Below, piece after piece: positions 1-8,266 of a stretch of DNA of 64,000 nucleotides. The notes below the pieces were generated by a model that was not told where the DNA came from, did not search any database, and saw nothing but the letters and a program-made list of their open reading frames with translations. A program made the position numbers and the translations under genes. Source of the DNA: Bacillota bacterium. GTDB taxonomy: Bacteria; Bacillota; UBA4882; UBA8346. The DNA is taken from positions 4,620 to 68,619 of the forward strand of contig JAEVYU010000021.1 in assembly GCA_023392595.1 (NCBI GenBank), read 5' to 3'. Position 1 is the stretch's first letter, and each line of letters starts with the position of its first letter.

Positions 1-1
1 T

Positions 2-1159
2 GCGGCCATCATTGAACAGTTTAAGGCGGATCATTTGATTACCATTGGCAAAACCAATTTGGATGAGTTTGCAATGGGATCTTCGACTGAAAATTCCGGC
101 TTATTCATTACCCATAATCCTTGGGATCTGGATGCGGTCCCCGGTGGTTCCAGCGGTGGTTCGGCAGCCGCAGTCCGCGCTGATGAAGCCATTCTGGGCA
201 TTGGGTCCGATACGGGAGGATCGATTCGCCAACCGGCGGCTTATTGCGGTATCGTAGGATTAAAACCAACTTACGGGCGGGTATCCCGCTATGGACTGGT
301 GGCCTTTGCATCTTCTCTCGATCAGATTGGGCCGTTAACCAAGGATGTTACCGATAGTGCATTATTACTGCAGGTATTGGCCAAATATGATCAACGGGAT
401 TCGACTTCTGTGAATTACCCGGTACCGGATTATATCCAAGAGATGAAAAAAGGGGTCAAAGGTTTAAAAATCGGGTTAGCCAAAGAATATATGGCAGAAG
501 GTATTTCTGATCCGGTCAAGGAAGTCATTTATGAAGCTGTCAAAGTATTCCGGAGCTTGGGTGCGGAAGTCGTCGATGTTTCGTTACCCTATACCGAATA
601 TGCTTTGGCGACTTATTATATTATTGCCCCGGCTGAAGCCAGTTCCAATCTGGCCCGCTATGATGGTGTACGATACGGATACCGCACCGGGGAACGGGTG
701 CCGGATTCTGTTGCTTTATTTATGAAAACCCGCAAGGAAGGGTTCGGACCTGAAGTAAAGCGGCGAATTATGGTCGGCACCTATGCTCTGAGTTCCGGCT
801 ATTATGACGCCTACTATTTAAAGGCCCAAAAAATCCGGACTTTAATTCGGGATGATTTTAATAAGGCTTTTCAAAGCTGCGATTTGATTTTAACGCCTAC
901 CGCCCCTTCTCCGGCCTTCAAGATTGGCGCTAAGATCAAAGATCCTTTGGAAATGTATCAGGAGGATATATGTACACTGGCCTGTAATATGGCTGGGATA
1001 CCCGGAATCTCGATACCTGGCGGATTTGTTAAGGGAATGCCGGTAGGGATGCAGTTGCTGGGCCCGGCATTTAAAGAAGAGGTTTTGCTTCGGGCGGCAT
1101 ACGGGTTTGAACAAGCCACCCAATTTCATAAAGAACGGCCCGCTGCGGTTAATGCTTAA
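2..1159 (+). CDS. gatA: Glutamyl-tRNA(Gln) amidotransferase subunit A (5' end outside window)
   Basis: The product is the amidase subunit of GatCAB, which releases ammonia from glutamine so that misacylated Glu-tRNA(Gln) (or Asp-tRNA(Asn)) can be amidated. The frame is open from base 2 and reads AAIIEQFKADHL before the first internal Met, so the gene is truncated by the window edge and the real start lies upstream. The amidase signature is clear: GSSTENS, then PGGSSGGSAAAV with the cis-Ser/Ser pair, then GSDTGGSIRQPA. The first catalytic Lys should lie in the missing part. The C-terminal PVGMQLLGP segment is typical of GatA. gatB follows after 41 bp with its own ribosome binding site, and gatC is presumably upstream. 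Confidence 0.96.
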   Translation, partial: AAIIEQFKADHLITIGKTNLDEFAMGSSTENSGLFITHNPWDLDAVPGGSSGGSAAAVRADEAILGIGSDTGGSIRQPAAYCGIVGLKPTYGRVSRYGLVAFASSLDQIGPLTKDVTDSALLLQVLAKYDQRDSTSVNYPVPDYIQEMKKGVKGLKIGLAKEYMAEGISDPVKEVIYEAVKVFRSLGAEVVDVSLPYTEYALATYYIIAPAEASSNLARYDGVRYGYRTGERVPDSVALFMKTRKEGFGPEVKRRIMVGTYALSSGYYDAYYLKAQKIRTLIRDDFNKAFQSCDLILTPTAPSPAFKIGAKIKDPLEMYQEDICTLACNMAGIPGISIPGGFVKGMPVGMQLLGPAFKEEVLLRAAYGFEQATQFHKERPAAVNA

Positions 1160-1200
1160 TTTGAGTTGCCCATGCGCGCCATATCGGGAGGATTAGGATT

Positions 1201-2673
1201 ATGCCTTTAGAAGATTACGAGATAATCATTGGTCTGGAAGTTCATGCAGAGCTGAAAACCGATACCAAAATCTTTTGCGGTTGCAGCACCAGGTTCGGCG
1301 GTGATCCCAACAGTCAAGTATGTCCGGTATGTATGGGCTTACCCGGCGCTTTACCGGTTTTGAATGAAAAGGCCTTGGAATACACGATTCTTGCCGGCCT
1401 GGCTTTAAATTGCGAGATTGCCGAATCCAGCAAGTTTGATCGCAAGCAATATTTCTATCCGGATTCTCCGAAAGCCTATCAAATTTCCCAGTATGATCTT
1501 CCATTTTGCAAAAAGGGTTGGATTGAAATTCAGGCCGATAACGCAGAGCCGGGTGTAACCAAAAAAGTCGGGATCACCAGGGTCCATTTGGAAGAAGAAG
1601 CCGGAAAACTGGTTCATTCGGGTAGTGGAATCATGGATTCCAGTTTTTCGCTGGCAGATTATAACCGTTGCGGGATTCCGTTGATTGAAATCGTCGGGGA
1701 ACCGGATTTGCGCTCTCCAAAAGAAGCCCGGGAATATCTGGAGAAACTCCGAACGCTTTTACTCTACACCGATGTCTCCGATTGTAAAATGGAAGAGGGT
1801 TCATTACGATGCGATGCTAATATCTCACTGCGGCGCAAGGGCGATACCAAATTGGGGATATTAGCCGAGATTAAAAATATCAATTCATTCCGCTCGGTAC
1901 AGGCGGCACTGGAGTATGAGGCTGAACGCCAGGCTAGGTTGCTCGATGCCGGTGAAAAAATGATCAAACAGACCCGCGGCTGGGATGAAAATAAAGGCGC
2001 CACCGCCTTTATGCGCTCGAAAGAAGAAGCCAGCGACTACCGTTATTTTCCGGAACCCGATCTCTTGCCGGTGACTGTTCCCGGGGAACGTGTGGCAAAA
2101 CTGCGGGAAAGGCTCCCGGAAATGCCTGATTCCCGTAAGAAAAGATATATTGAGCTTTGGGAATTGCCGGAGTATGATGCCAATCTGATAAGCAGTTCAC
2201 GGCGGATGGCCGATTATTTTGAAGAGGCTGTCGCAATATACAACCAACCGAAAGTCATCGGCAACTGGTTGATGGGAGAATTATCCCGGCTATTAAATCA
2301 AGAACATCTTGAGTTTGAAGAAGTTAAAATTAAACCGGCGAGTTTGGCCAAAATGTTGGAGTTAATTGATAAAGGTACGATTAGTGGGAAGATCGCCAAA
2401 ACCGTTTTTGAGGAAATGTTTTTCACCGGTAAAGATCCTAAGGCGATTGTCGAGGAAAAAGGGTTGGTTCAAATCAGTGATACCTCGGAACTGGAGAATA
2501 TGGCCCGCCGGATTATTGAGGCCAATCAGCAATCCGTTTCGGATTATCTGGCCGGCAAGGAGCAAGCGTTAAAATTTTTAATCGGTCAAATGATGAAAGA
2601 GACCAAAGGAAGAGCAAATCCCGGTATTGTTAATGACATTCTCAAACAAGAACTGGCTAAAAAAGCCCATTAA
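1201..2673 (+). CDS. gatB: Glutamyl-tRNA(Gln) amidotransferase subunit B
   Basis: This is the kinase/tRNA-binding subunit of GatCAB, which phosphorylates the misacylated glutamate before amidation. At 490 residues it is close to the usual family length of about 475-480. The N-terminal GLEVHAELKT, the zinc-site cysteines in CGCSTRFG and CPVCMGLPG, and RKQYFYPDSPKAYQISQ are characteristic. A C-terminal YqeY-like helical domain (GRANPGIVNDIL) is present. GGGAGGATTA precedes the ATG. It forms an operon with gatA. Confidence 0.98.
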   Translation: MPLEDYEIIIGLEVHAELKTDTKIFCGCSTRFGGDPNSQVCPVCMGLPGALPVLNEKALEYTILAGLALNCEIAESSKFDRKQYFYPDSPKAYQISQYDLPFCKKGWIEIQADNAEPGVTKKVGITRVHLEEEAGKLVHSGSGIMDSSFSLADYNRCGIPLIEIVGEPDLRSPKEAREYLEKLRTLLLYTDVSDCKMEEGSLRCDANISLRRKGDTKLGILAEIKNINSFRSVQAALEYEAERQARLLDAGEKMIKQTRGWDENKGATAFMRSKEEASDYRYFPEPDLLPVTVPGERVAKLRERLPEMPDSRKKRYIELWELPEYDANLISSSRRMADYFEEAVAIYNQPKVIGNWLMGELSRLLNQEHLEFEEVKIKPASLAKMLELIDKGTISGKIAKTVFEEMFFTGKDPKAIVEEKGLVQISDTSELENMARRIIEANQQSVSDYLAGKEQALKFLIGQMMKETKGRANPGIVNDILKQELAKKAH

Positions 2674-2873
2674 TTTCGGGCAAGGGATTGGATGATGTTA
2701 GAGCGGTGATAAGATATACAATAAGGCCACTCCATTCGGAAGCCCAAATATTGTATATCTTTCTTTATGGCCCCATCTGCCGGCATCTTACCAATTCACG
2801 AGGCATTAAAATTCGCGGAGTAAGCAATCTTTCCCGGCTATTTTTGGTTACAATAACCATAGGGGGGGTGCTT

Positions 2874-3383
2874 TTGCGAAAAATTGTTGACGGACAAGGC
2901 AAGTTATTCGGTTTGATCAATTTGCTTGATTTGGCGATTCTGCTCGTGTTGATATTGTTGGGTTTTAAAGTGTTGGCCGATTATAAGCCGGTGGCCCCTG
3001 ATTTCCGGTATCTTCAAGTTACCTTAAGCCTTTTGATTTCCAATATACCGCCATATTTAGCGGAAAACCTTGTGGTGGGACAGGATGTGTATCATGATAA
3101 TACCGGCGCGTACTTGGGAAAGGTTGTTAATATCCAAATGGTTCCAGCCGAGTTGTTATTGGTAAAAAACGGCGGAATCATATTGGGGGAATCCCCCAGA
3201 AATCTCGATGTCAGGATTCGCCTTCAAAATCGCGGTCGTGAATTGAAAGGCCCAGCTCAATCCGGAATCTATCTGGGGAAATTGGCGGTGAGAGTGGGAG
3301 ACCACTTAAAAGTTCATACCATGTTTACATCGTTTCGGGGTGACATTGAAAGTTTGAAGGTCAACGGCAATGGCCGTCGCTGA
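2874..3383 (+). CDS. DUF4330-like membrane-anchored protein
   Basis: I chose the TTG at 2874 because AGGGGGGG sits 5 bp upstream. An open frame continues back to 2688, but its translation does not look like the family. The 170-residue product starts MRKIVDGQGKLFGLINLLD and has one N-terminal membrane segment (AILLVLILLGFKVLADY). A beta-rich soluble part follows (LVVGQDVYHDNTGAYLGKV). This resembles DUF4330 proteins, whose function is not established. It overlaps the next gene by 14 bp, so it is probably translated with the polysaccharide genes downstream. The family call rests on the N-terminal pattern only. Confidence 0.72.
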   Translation: MRKIVDGQGKLFGLINLLDLAILLVLILLGFKVLADYKPVAPDFRYLQVTLSLLISNIPPYLAENLVVGQDVYHDNTGAYLGKVVNIQMVPAELLLVKNGGIILGESPRNLDVRIRLQNRGRELKGPAQSGIYLGKLAVRVGDHLKVHTMFTSFRGDIESLKVNGNGRR

Positions 3384-4788
3384 GAAACCGACCTTTGGAA
3401 GGCGGATCTGGGAAAATAGCCTAATTTCTAAAATAACGGCATCTTGGCTTCATAAAAGCGCCGAATTAAAAGCCCTTTGCGCCCGCTATGGACTGTCAAA
3501 ATGGAAACCTTATCTGGAATCACTGCTTGTCCTAGCCATTATTTTCATGCCGGTCATTCGGTCCTGGGAATTAATTTTGCCTTTATTGGCGTTGTTATGG
3601 CTTGAAAACCGCAGCTCCCGGCGCCCGGTTGCCCGTGAATTGTTTATTATGGGATTGATTGTAGTCGCAAGTGCGGTTTTCTCAGGTAATTTGCGCGTCG
3701 GAATATCCAGTTTAACTACTTTTAGCTTTTGGCTGGGACTTGCTTATTTGGTCAGTAAGGCAGTTTCGCCGGAACTGGTCCAAAAATTACTTGGAAGCTT
3801 ATGTTTTTCAAGTTTCATTTGGATAATAATTGGTTTTTGGCAACAAATGAGCGGAGTTCCAACCCCAACAGGGTGGCTTGGAAATGAACAAATCAATTAT
3901 ATTAAAGTCCGGAGCTATTCGGTTTTTGGTAATCCCAATATTTTCGCTTTATACTTACTCTTGATCCTGGGCATTTCCTGTGATTTTATTGTTTTTTTCG
4001 CAAAAAGCCTAAAATATAGAACCGGCTTTTTTAAAAATAAAAGATCATCGGCGTATTATCTCCCCCAAAACGTTAAGGGCCTATGTACCCGTGACGAAGA
4101 GGGAGGGGTACTCCTTTGGATGAATCTCATTTCATTCGTTTTAATCCTGTGTTTCACTTTAACCGCTTTATATTATACCTATTCCAGGTTCGCCTGGTTT
4201 CTGAGTTTGATTTGCTTGGTCCGGTTTTGGCCTCGTTTTGGAAAGAGGCGTTGGTTAATTGCCGGCACGGTTGTTTTATTTCTTTGCACGGTACAAGGTT
4301 TTAGAATCAGAATGGCTCCTTTATTGAGCTTCACCGATAGTTCCATGGGATACCGGATTCTTATCTGGCAAGGTGTTTTAAAGGCTATTGCCGATCATTG
4401 GCTGTGGGGAACAGGACCCGGTAGTTTTGGGATGATTTATCCATGGTACCGGATGTCAAATACCGCGAGTATCCATGCTCATCAACTTTATTTGCAAATT
4501 TGGTTAGAAAACGGAATTTTGAGTTTGATGGCTTTTTTATGGCTGTTCCGAAAGCCCGTGGCAAGATGTTGGTATTTGTTCGTCCATAGGGGCAGTCGAG
4601 TCTTGGGTCCCTCAACCATAATATCCCCGGCGGCCGATTTATCTGCTTTGATTGTAACCATTTTCTTAGGTTACGGCCTGACTGAGTCATGGACACAAAA
4701 TCATTTGATAAGTGGTTATTTTTGGTTTTTTTATGGTCTATGGGTATCAAGCACCCGCACGTTAAGCAAGGAGAGAATCACGGGATGA
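3370..4788 (+). CDS. O-antigen ligase/polymerase-like polytopic membrane protein (Wzy_C family)
   Basis: A 472-residue integral membrane protein with about ten hydrophobic segments. Features of O-antigen ligase-type proteins are visible: SVFGNPNIFALYLLL in a central helix, YTYSRFAWFLSL, GTGPGSFG, and the loop HAHQLYLQIWLENG before the last helices. The family transfers or polymerises lipid-linked glycans at the outer face of the cytoplasmic membrane. It overlaps DUF4330 by 14 bp and csaB by 4 bp (ATGA), so these are translationally coupled. With CsaB and the WecG/TagA enzyme it suggests a secondary cell-wall or surface polysaccharide pathway. The exact substrate cannot be read from sequence. 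Confidence 0.85.
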   Translation: MAVAEKPTFGRRIWENSLISKITASWLHKSAELKALCARYGLSKWKPYLESLLVLAIIFMPVIRSWELILPLLALLWLENRSSRRPVARELFIMGLIVVASAVFSGNLRVGISSLTTFSFWLGLAYLVSKAVSPELVQKLLGSLCFSSFIWIIIGFWQQMSGVPTPTGWLGNEQINYIKVRSYSVFGNPNIFALYLLLILGISCDFIVFFAKSLKYRTGFFKNKRSSAYYLPQNVKGLCTRDEEGGVLLWMNLISFVLILCFTLTALYYTYSRFAWFLSLICLVRFWPRFGKRRWLIAGTVVLFLCTVQGFRIRMAPLLSFTDSSMGYRILIWQGVLKAIADHWLWGTGPGSFGMIYPWYRMSNTASIHAHQLYLQIWLENGILSLMAFLWLFRKPVARCWYLFVHRGSRVLGPSTIISPAADLSALIVTIFLGYGLTESWTQNHLISGYFWFFYGLWVSSTRTLSKERITG

Positions 4789-5873
4789 ATGGCTTTACAA
4801 TTTTTGGCTATTACGGCCGGGGTAATTTGGGGGATGAAACCAATCTGCGAGAATTGCTCTCCTTCATCCGGGGATTCAATCCCTTGGCTGAGATAACAGT
4901 GATATCCGCTAACCCCAGCCGGACATCCCAACGCTATGGTGTGAACGCTGTTGGAAAGTTTCATTTTATCGACATCTGTTTTGCGATTTGGCATACGGAT
5001 GGTTTAATCGGGGGAGGAGGAAGTTTGTTTCAGGACCGTACCAGTTTGCGGAGCCTCTTGTATTATAGTTTTTTGGTTCTGCTGGCAAAATTTTTTCATA
5101 AACCGGTTTGTATGTATGGTCAAGGAATTGGTCCGATTCGTTCATTTGTAGGGAGGATTATCAGCGGTTTTGCATTGTCAAGTGTTGGTTTGCTCACCGT
5201 TCGTGACAGACTGTCCATTATTGCCCTTTCTGAACTGGGTGTCAGCAAACCGGAAATTTATATTACGGCTGAACCATTGCTTGTTCTAAAGGAACTTCCA
5301 GTTTCCATGGTTCATCAGTATTGGCAAGGGCGCCCCGGTGAAAAACGGCTGAGATTAGGGTTAATCATTCAGAAGAATGGCTGCATGCAAAAGAAAATTT
5401 GGTGTCGATTGCTGGAATGTATTCGTTGGGACCAAAATATTGAGGTTTATTTGATACCCATCGACCCGGGCGATTTAAATTTTTTAAGGGAATTATGCCA
5501 TTTTCAAAATATCGCGCTATTGCCATTGGAAAAAGAATGGGAGGATCTCCAGAAGGCTGTTGGGGGTCTGGATTTGGTAGTTAGTACCAGACTGCATGGC
5601 CTGGTGGCATCCGTCGTTCAAAACGTCCCTTGCCTGGGAGTTGCGGTTGATCCAAAGATTGAAGGGTTTTGTTTACAGACGGGAGTACCGTTTTTGAGGC
5701 CCACCAGTAAAATGGAGTGGCTAACCGTAAGTAACCGGATATTAAGTTTTCTTAACCAACCTTTACCGGAACGAAAACCATGGGTGCAGCAGGTTGATTT
5801 TTGGAGAGCGCGGGCAATCGAAAATCAAGTCATATTAAAAAAGTTTATGATCCAGTCTGGCAGGGGAAGTTAA
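4785..5873 (+). CDS. csaB: Polysaccharide pyruvyl transferase CsaB
   Basis: CsaB adds ketal-linked pyruvate to secondary cell-wall polysaccharide, creating the ligand for SLH-domain proteins. The 362-residue product starts MNGFTIFGYYGRGNLGDET, the family's N-terminal glycine-rich signature. It also has DGLIGGGGSLFQD, MYGQGIGPI, and the C-terminal STRLHGLVASVVQ and GVAVDPKIEGF motifs. I chose the ATG at 4785, with AAGGAGA 8-10 bp upstream, over longer in-frame starts back to 4689. It overlaps the ligase-like gene by ATGA and is 4 bp from the next gene. SLH-anchored surface proteins are therefore expected elsewhere in the genome. Confidence 0.93.
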   Translation: MNGFTIFGYYGRGNLGDETNLRELLSFIRGFNPLAEITVISANPSRTSQRYGVNAVGKFHFIDICFAIWHTDGLIGGGGSLFQDRTSLRSLLYYSFLVLLAKFFHKPVCMYGQGIGPIRSFVGRIISGFALSSVGLLTVRDRLSIIALSELGVSKPEIYITAEPLLVLKELPVSMVHQYWQGRPGEKRLRLGLIIQKNGCMQKKIWCRLLECIRWDQNIEVYLIPIDPGDLNFLRELCHFQNIALLPLEKEWEDLQKAVGGLDLVVSTRLHGLVASVVQNVPCLGVAVDPKIEGFCLQTGVPFLRPTSKMEWLTVSNRILSFLNQPLPERKPWVQQVDFWRARAIENQVILKKFMIQSGRGS

Positions 5874-5877
5874 GAAA

Positions 5878-6585
5878 ATGGACTATATCATTGATCTCCC
5901 GGTAAGTCTTTATACAAATGAAGAGATTCTGGCTTTGATTGACCACTGGTTGGCAAAGCGGGAACGTTCAAGACATATTATAACTTTGAACGCATTGATG
6001 GTAATGACCGCATCACGGCTTACATCTCTGAGTGACATCATGCATCAAGCCGATTTAGTGACAGTGGACGGGTATGGAATTGCGGAAGCCCTCCATAAAA
6101 GGGGATTGAAAGTCCAGCGTTTCACCGGAGTTGATTTAACAAGGCAATTATTAAAACAAGCTTGTCAGAAAACCTACTCGGTCTATTTTTTGGGTGGCAC
6201 TCAAAAGATCGTCACAGCTCTCGGGCGCGTGTTGCCTATCCGGTGGCCGGGATTAAATATATCCGGAGTCCGGGACGGTTATGGCAATTTGGATCCTGAT
6301 GGCGCTGTTTTTGATGAAATCATCTCCAAACAGCCTCATTTATTGCTGGTGGGACTGGGTGTGCCTCAGCAGGCTTTATTTTTGGCAAAGATTTTGCCAT
6401 ATTTACGGGGAACTGTCGGTATTGGCGTCGGGGGTACTTTTGAGGTTCTTAGCGGTTTGAAATCCGAAGCTCCCAAATTTTTTCGCAACCATGGATTGGA
6501 ATGGTGTTATCGAATGCTTCAAGAGCCCCGAAGATTAAAACAGCTTCCATGTTTGGTCCAGTTTTGGTACCGTTATTTGCGGTAA
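5878..6585 (+). CDS. WecG/TagA/CpsF family glycosyltransferase
   Basis: A 235-residue GT26-family enzyme. These transfer a hexosamine (for example N-acetylmannosamine) onto an undecaprenyl-linked GlcNAc acceptor. Family signatures are NALMVMTA, ADLVTVDGYGIAEAL, RFTGVDLTRQLL, YFLGGTQ, LLVGLGVPQQALFLAK and GVGGTFEVLSG. It begins 4 bp after csaB, so the two share an operon and a pathway in wall polysaccharide synthesis. The donor sugar cannot be assigned. Confidence 0.92.
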   Translation: MDYIIDLPVSLYTNEEILALIDHWLAKRERSRHIITLNALMVMTASRLTSLSDIMHQADLVTVDGYGIAEALHKRGLKVQRFTGVDLTRQLLKQACQKTYSVYFLGGTQKIVTALGRVLPIRWPGLNISGVRDGYGNLDPDGAVFDEIISKQPHLLLVGLGVPQQALFLAKILPYLRGTVGIGVGGTFEVLSGLKSEAPKFFRNHGLEWCYRMLQEPRRLKQLPCLVQFWYRYLR

Positions 6586-6603
6586 TATAGCGAGGTGTGT
6601 CGA

Positions 6604-7491
6604 ATGTTAATGAAAAATATTTCCTGGAATTGGGTTTATATTCGCAGGGAGATTAGGGATTATATCGGAATATTGGTTGGTGTTACCATTACGGCTCTTT
6701 CATTGGTTTGGCTGTTAATTCCCAATAAAATCGCAGCCGGCGGGGTTAGCGGATTGGCCATCGTTTTTTACTACTTGTGGAAATGGCCGGTTTCTTGGAT
6801 GATGCTGATGTTGAATATTCCGCTCTTTTTGGCTTGCCTATGGGCTTTTGGACCGCGTTTTGGCGCAAAGACCTTGTTTGGAGCAGCTTTTCTCTCTATT
6901 ATGACGCAATTTTGGGAGTCCGTAGTCAATTTATTTCCCTTGACCAAAGATCCCTTATTGGCATCTTTATATGGGGGAGTTATCGCCGGTATTGGTATGG
7001 GGATTGCCTTTCGTTTCCGGGGTACCACCGGCGGCACGGATTTAGCCGCCCAGTTGCTTAACCGTTTTGCCGGAATTCCGGTAGGCCAGGGATTGCTATT
7101 TTGTGATAGCGCGGTCATTATTTTGGCGGGTTTGGTGTTCCGCAGCACCGAGTTAGCATTGTATGCCATTATGACTCTGTTCATTACCAGTAAGGTTTTG
7201 GATGCAGTTTTAGAAGGCTTTAATTATGCCAAAGCGGCTTTTATTATCTCCGAGCACTCTGAAGAAATTGGACGGAGAATTATACATGACTTACAGCGGG
7301 GGGCAACCGGCCTATTCGGACGCGGCTTATATTCAACGGCTCAAAAAGAGGTTGTTCTTTGTGTAATATCCCGGGCTGAGGAATTTAGGCTCAAAGAGTT
7401 GGTTCATCAGATTGACCCCGGAGCTTTCATTATTATTACAGATGTCCATGAGGTTTTGGGAGAAGGGTTTAAAAATGAAATGAGAGTGTGA
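6604..7491 (+). CDS. YitT family membrane protein (DUF2179 C-terminal domain)
   Basis: The protein has five to six membrane segments (GILVGVTITALSLVWLLIP, ISWMMLMLNIPLFLACLWAF) and PNKIAAGGVSGLAIV. GTTGGTDLAAQLL marks the YitT membrane domain. The C-terminal soluble DUF2179 domain spans about residues 215-295 and contains RGATGLFGRGLYSTAQKEVV. I chose the ATG at 6604, 7 bp after GAGGTG; a GTG at 6595 is also in frame. The function of YitT proteins is unproven. It lies 18 bp after the WecG/TagA gene and 8 bp from the convergent DedA gene. Confidence 0.9.
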   Translation: MLMKNISWNWVYIRREIRDYIGILVGVTITALSLVWLLIPNKIAAGGVSGLAIVFYYLWKWPVSWMMLMLNIPLFLACLWAFGPRFGAKTLFGAAFLSIMTQFWESVVNLFPLTKDPLLASLYGGVIAGIGMGIAFRFRGTTGGTDLAAQLLNRFAGIPVGQGLLFCDSAVIILAGLVFRSTELALYAIMTLFITSKVLDAVLEGFNYAKAAFIISEHSEEIGRRIIHDLQRGATGLFGRGLYSTAQKEVVLCVISRAEEFRLKELVHQIDPGAFIIITDVHEVLGEGFKNEMRV

Positions 7492-7499
7492 AAGCGACA

Positions 7500-8075
7500 T
7501 CAATTAGGGTCCGATTGCTTTTTGGGTTTAATCATCGATTTTATTAAACCCGCTAAAGTAAAAAATAGCATACCGGCTAAAGAGATAAGGCCTGCTTGTT
7601 TCACCCAAGGAAGCGCATTCCCCCAATGGGCTCCCAGTTGCCGGCCGAGGACCACTAAAGCAAAGAAAAAAATCAAATTGCTGAGCAGGATAGAACCTAG
7701 GACTTTTGCATTCCCGAGTTTCAGGAAGCCACAGCAAAGCACGGTATATAAAGTCATTCCCGGCACAAGTTTACCGAGGTAAATCATGTATAAACCATAA
7801 CGTTTAAACCAATGAAGAGCTTTCTGGTAACGAGCGAAAGTGATGATCCGATTGAGGGGGGATTTTTCCAATAAAGTGGCGCCATATTGATGAGTTAAAT
7901 GGTAAAGCAGCAAACTTGAACTAAACATCCCACCGGCTGTGGCACTGACGATGATCAAAGGCGCCCAAACCGTTCCTGCCGAAAGATAGGCTGCAAAAAG
8001 GGTAATCGTTTCCAGTGGAGTAGGGGGGAAAAAAAGATTGACGGCGGCAACCATAAAAAGCAATCCGAAAAGCAC
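7500..8075 (-). CDS. DedA/VTT (SNARE-associated) family membrane protein
   Basis: A 191-residue polytopic protein with the VTT-domain pattern NLFFPPTPLETITLFAAYLSAG, then a re-entrant or helical region and GKLVPGMTLYTVLCCGFLKLG. DedA/VTT proteins are linked to membrane homeostasis and lipid transport. The GTG at 8075 is the first ordinary start. However, the frame stays open upstream to a TGA at 8157-8159 and reads NLVEPWRQSIFNTILAQIEG, which looks like protein. A GGAGG lies 6 bp before an ATT codon at 8126, so an ATT start or a 5' truncation is possible. An IS-like hairpin sits exactly where the frame closes. The annotated length is a minimum. Confidence 0.8.
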   Translation of the reverse strand: MLFGLLFMVAAVNLFFPPTPLETITLFAAYLSAGTVWAPLIIVSATAGGMFSSSLLLYHLTHQYGATLLEKSPLNRIITFARYQKALHWFKRYGLYMIYLGKLVPGMTLYTVLCCGFLKLGNAKVLGSILLSNLIFFFALVVLGRQLGAHWGNALPWVKQAGLISLAGMLFFTLAGLIKSMIKPKKQSDPN

Positions 8076-8155
8076 CCATGGATTGTCGATAATCCCTTCA
8101 ATTTGCGCAAGAATAGTATTAAAAATAGACTGCCTCCAAGGTTCAACCAGATTGT

Positions 8156-8203
8156 CTCAACTGCTGGGCTTCAAACCCTCGGCTTCAGCCGGTGGTGGTT
8201 GAG
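8156..8203 (+). mobile_element. IS200/IS605-like end hairpin remnant (no transposase)
   Basis: CTCAAC (8156-8161) and GTTGAG (8198-8203) close a structure around an inner hairpin, CGGCT-TC-AGCCG (8180-8191). The run CCCTCGGCTTCAGCCGGTGG followed by GTTGAG resembles the right-end hairpins of IS200/IS605 and TnpB-type elements. No tnpA or tnpB reading frame is nearby, so this would be a solo end or a chance structure. Confidence 0.4.
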
Positions 8204-8266
8204 TTCATTTAGTATTTCCGAAGTTTTGGGAATCATAAGTTTTTTTGCTCCAAGAAATTCTTTTAT

